Shown: positions 62,201 to 64,000 of the stretch, piece after piece
Layout of the letters: every line of letters starts with the position of its first letter
Numbering within the stretch: the stretch's first letter is position 1
Assembly (NCBI GenBank): GCA_963578105.1
Contig: CAUZBP010000006.1
Span: 71,219 to 135,218 of the forward strand
Direction of reading: 5' to 3'
Source: GCA-2718815 sp963578105
GTDB lineage: Bacteria > Planctomycetota > Planctomycetia > Pirellulales > Pirellulaceae
DNA length: 64,000 bases
Made by a program: the position numbers and the translations under genes
The notes under the pieces: model-generated
Seen by the model: only the letters and a program-made list of their open reading frames with translations
Database searches by the model: none
What the model was told of the DNA's origin: nothing

Positions 62201-63562
62201 AGCGTCATCCGCACCGTACCAAATGGCATACCCTTCCGTGGCAGCGGTACGGTCAATCAACTGGGCTGCACTCGTTTCTGATTCGGCTTCCGAGGATTCA
62301 AGTTCAAAGGACTCTCGTAGCGGCTGATCCAGAACCGATTTCTCACCGTAAACAAGTATGCGGCCATCCTTCGTGACTGCGACCAATTTACCACCACCGG
62401 CAAGAAGCCGCAAAACCTGACCCCGGACCGGTTGCGACCACATCACTTGCCCGTCCTGGTCCACGGCGGTGATCCTGTCCTTGCCGGCCGCATAGATACG
62501 GCTTCCCACCTGAATAACATCGCCCCCAGCATCGACAGCGGTTGAAAACGTGCTGGTTTTCGTTTTTGCCTGCAACAGGCTGCCATCAAAGCTGACCATG
62601 CCACTATCAACAAGCACCGGCTCGTTGACGACGTGCTTCGATTTCTTACCACTCTGCAAGTCGCACGCGCGAACACCGCGCCTACGCGTATGTACATAGA
62701 AATCTTTTTCGTCAGCACAAACGAAGGAACCTCCTGTCCCTTTCCCTCCGATTGTAAAGTGCATGAACTTTCCCGTTGTCCGCTCGAAGGCAGCCGGTAC
62801 ACTTCGCCCACCGGGTACAAGCAACACATTTTGCGTGGCGACCAGCGCACCTTGCGGGCCCACACCTGCAAACGATGGTGACCCGTGCGGCTGCTTGATG
62901 TATTGCGCGCTGGTGGAATCATTCACCCAAATCAGATTTCCAGTTTCCACGTCCAAGGCGTAGAGAAACGTTCCCATGAACGGCCAGATACTGGCAGCAA
63001 AGTAGACATGACCGTCACGAATCACCGGGCCACCCCGGGCAGGCCAGGCAGAAATAACACGATGATTACCAATAGCTTTCTGATTCGATGGGCCACCGCG
63101 GAAACGCCACAACAGCTGCCCGTCCACGGCATTCACACAGTAGAGGTACCCGTCATCACTTGTGAAAAGCACCTTGCCGTCGGCAGCCGCTGGGGGAAAC
63201 CGCACAGGTCCATCTGTGAAAAACTGCCACAACTGACGGCCTGACTGCAGGTCGATAGCGACCACCTTGTCACGGTCATTGAAACCAAAGAACATCCGAT
63301 CATTCAGAATGATCGGCTCGAAGATCCGGTCATACGGCATCAAGTCCTGGTTGAGTGGATCGTCCCAGACCTGCTCGCGCTGCGTGTACTGATGGACCCA
63401 AGACAAGCGGAGTTCAGCGGGTAATTCATGGGGTGAGGCAGCGCTGCGGTAAGCATCGTAGCGCCACATTGGCCAGTCGCCAGCCAGTAGCCATGGATCC
63501 CCGCAGAAAATTGCGACCAGGCAAATCGTCGTTCGTATGGCAAAGCAGTTTAGCGGTGGCAT
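59291..63562 (-). CDS. Giant exported double beta-propeller protein with methyltransferase-like insert and malectin-like end
   Basis: A 1,423-residue exported protein. After a signal (TTICLVAIFCGDPWLLA), PQQ-type propeller repeats are seen: KVVAIDLQSGRQLWQFFTDG, YLYCVNAVDGQLLWRFRG, LYALDVETGNLIW. Around residues 440-590 a Rossmann segment reminiscent of class I SAM methyltransferases appears (GYAIWYGADDARLL, LRILVVEPRD, ANLVVVGPSL). It is followed by a second propeller block to about 1,090 (RYTGRVLWKRTF-type units, LVALDVRTGELLWERE). The last 90 residues resemble malectin (VRLYFAEPTDVAQGERVFDV, NFDVVKQAG, PILNGVELVSE), a carbohydrate-binding fold. Extracytoplasmic location makes SAM use unlikely. 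Function unknown; surface glycan binding is possible. Confidence 0.8.
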   Translation of the reverse strand: MPPLNCFAIRTTICLVAIFCGDPWLLAGDWPMWRYDAYRSAASPHELPAELRLSWVHQYTQREQVWDDPLNQDLMPYDRIFEPIILNDRMFFGFNDRDKVVAIDLQSGRQLWQFFTDGPVRFPPAAADGKVLFTSDDGYLYCVNAVDGQLLWRFRGGPSNQKAIGNHRVISAWPARGGPVIRDGHVYFAASIWPFMGTFLYALDVETGNLIWVNDSTSAQYIKQPHGSPSFAGVGPQGALVATQNVLLVPGGRSVPAAFERTTGKFMHFTIGGKGTGGSFVCADEKDFYVHTRRRGVRACDLQSGKKSKHVVNEPVLVDSGMVSFDGSLLQAKTKTSTFSTAVDAGGDVIQVGSRIYAAGKDRITAVDQDGQVMWSQPVRGQVLRLLAGGGKLVAVTKDGRILVYGEKSVLDQPLRESFELESSEAESETSAAQLIDRTAATEGYAIWYGADDARLLSSVLQQSKLRILVVEPRDQRVKELRQAFDAAGQYGGRITVHKGHPRSFMAPPYIANLVVVGPSLTEQDRLSQDLKSLYQSVRPYGGALWLSASSGKSQHLGKLVERQELENAQTIVYDEGVLVVRVGPLAGAADWTHQYGDIANTVKSNDQRVKLPLGVLWFGGSSNLDVLPRHGHGPPEQVVGGRTIVEGIDSLSARDTYTGRVLWKRTFDSLENFGVYFDKTYKETPLSTAYNQVHIPGANGRGTNYVATEKEIFVILGSHCEVLDARTGATVRQISMPSREPGRGAPLWGFVGIYKDVLLGGRGFSNYSGKKRDRASRQELSILDMSASDGLVVFDRETGRVRWQLDSRFSFLHNGIVAGRGRVYCLDKLPNSVEAGLRRRGMSPDQKYRLVALDVRTGELLWEREADIFGTWLGYSEEHDVLLQAGALAGDRLRDEVGQGMITYHGADGSVIWKDLQLAYTGPCILHHDTIITNANSYQRSSGAYNLLDGSPKLITNPLTGQQVPWQFTRNYGCNTAIASEHLLTFRSGAAGFYDLTGLSGTGNFGGFRSSCTSNLVAAGGLLNAPDYTRTCSCSYQNQTSLALVHMPGLETWTNSVYGIEDRVRRIGINFGAPGDRLSDAGTMWLDYPSVGGESPQVMVKLSGDGASYFRRHVSAIDTDDHPWVASSGVENVRTVSLRVANRLPAVSELVIPIAADRDDAEERSDGSMYLNSSDLELSEDASPQLVGMRFTKIQLGPDDEIQDARIQFTTKEVGEDPVRLLIQAVAADDAVSFNARTYDISSRSKTTATVAWSPGPWGKVDSRGADQRTPNLKELVNEVIHRPGWKRGNAIAFVISGKGKRTAVSRENNAAQASQLKIKLGDSSSQNNSVVAKSASAHYTVRLYFAEPTDVAQGERVFDVALQGQTVLRNFDVVKQAGNSLRTVVQQFPHIDVKDVLEISLTPKSDGSVGPILNGVELVSE

Positions 63563-63700
63563 CGACTTTACACGGACAGAAGATTTTTACGTGTGTCTGG
63601 AATTACAATCGCGAGGCCCGGCCCGCCAACCAGACTAGCATGCCCGAGATCCTCTCGCCAGTCGGAAGACACCCGGGGGTAGCGGAGATCCTTGAATCGA

Positions 63701-64000
63701 TCAACACTTTTGTTCCACACCCGAATTTTCCGTGCCACAACAGGAACAGTTGGGATCGCGATGAATATGGACCGTTTGGAAGAAAAAATCGCGGAGGTCA
63801 TAGACCAGCAACCGGTTCGCCAGGGGCTGGCCGAATTCGGCGATCAGCTTAATGGCTTCCATGGCGCCCATGCTTCCAACCGTCCCCGCTACAGCTCCAA
63901 ACACCGGAAATTCGCGTTTCCATTCACTGGGAAAACGCGGATAGAGGCACCGCAAGCAAGCCGTCTGGCCGGGCAAAATCGTCGTGATGCGCGCCTCCAG
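63701..64000 (-). CDS. C-terminal part of ThiF/MoeB/HesA-type E1 enzyme (cut by window edge)
   Basis: The C-terminal 99 residues of an adenylate-forming E1-like protein of the MoeB/ThiF group, which activates a ubiquitin-like sulfur carrier for molybdopterin or thiamine synthesis. The region has ACLRCLYPRFP, FGAVAGTVGSMGAMEAIKLI, and a final CSCCG zinc-type pair that completes the Cys-x-x-Cys cluster with RCLYP. The start lies beyond 64000, so the adenylation domain is not visible and no choice among ThiF, MoeB and HesA can be made. Confidence 0.82.
   Translation of the reverse strand: MEARITTILPGQTACLRCLYPRFPSEWKREFPVFGAVAGTVGSMGAMEAIKLIAEFGQPLANRLLVYDLRDFFFQTVHIHRDPNCSCCGTENSGVEQKC

Overview
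The window comes from a member of the Planctomycetota. The family content shows this: DUF1549/DUF1553, DUF1501, DUF1552, DUF1592 and DUF1559 proteins, a flotillin-like FloA, TPR-CHAT and SGNH-TPR proteins, a short 'GGQTLPSPYYL'-type lipoprotein and very large exported beta-propeller proteins. Composition looks uniform. I saw no transposase, phage gene, rRNA, convincing tRNA or CRISPR array. All functions below are predicted from sequence.

Layout. 0-8.1 kb holds housekeeping and signalling genes: a zinc dehydrogenase, YjbQ, FloA, a TIM-barrel isomerase, an anchored EEP-fold protein with a damaged catalytic motif, a DUF5009 membrane acyltransferase-like protein, and a divergent P-II protein paired with a receiver-like protein. 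8.4-17.8 kb holds a small lipoprotein, a TPR-CHAT protein, a DUF1549/DUF1553 plus DUF1501 pair and an exported leucine-rich-repeat protein. 18.1-24.7 kb is a tightly coupled seven-gene CDP-deoxysugar cluster: cytidylyltransferase, 4,6-dehydratase, two C-methyltransferases, 3,5-epimerase, reductase and a CmcI-type protein. It predicts a C-methyl-branched 6-deoxysugar on a surface glycan. 25.6-30.8 kb, on the minus strand, holds a seven-heme cytochrome, three tandem DUF1559 pseudopilin-like genes with a block of identical sequence, and a small lipoprotein.

31.2-35.7 kb is a four-gene operon for a coenzyme-B12 acyl-CoA mutase: large subunit, B12 subunit, a short MeaB GTPase and an acyl-CoA ligase. 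The large subunit carries Phe80, Ala107 and Gln198, the pattern of isobutyryl-CoA mutase and not of methylmalonyl-CoA mutase. This is the most specific functional prediction in the window. 35.9-49.1 kb holds an SGNH-TPR protein, three sialidase-like or neuraminidase-fold proteins, an MFS transporter with a large periplasmic insertion, a YbaK deacylase, DUF3500 and an FG-GAP protein fused to an esterase fold that lacks its nucleophile. This looks like a region for taking up and degrading carbohydrates or other organic acids.

49.2-64 kb holds a DUF1592/DUF1552 pair, a sodium:solute symporter coupled to a Gfo/Idh/MocA oxidoreductase, an SDR and a TauD-type dioxygenase, a 1,423-residue double-propeller protein with a methyltransferase-like insert and a malectin-like end, and the cut-off end of a ThiF/MoeB-type E1 enzyme.

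Limits: domain calls are from motif reading, residue positions are counted by eye, and several start codons were moved downstream of the longest possible frame on the basis of ribosome-binding sites or family length.
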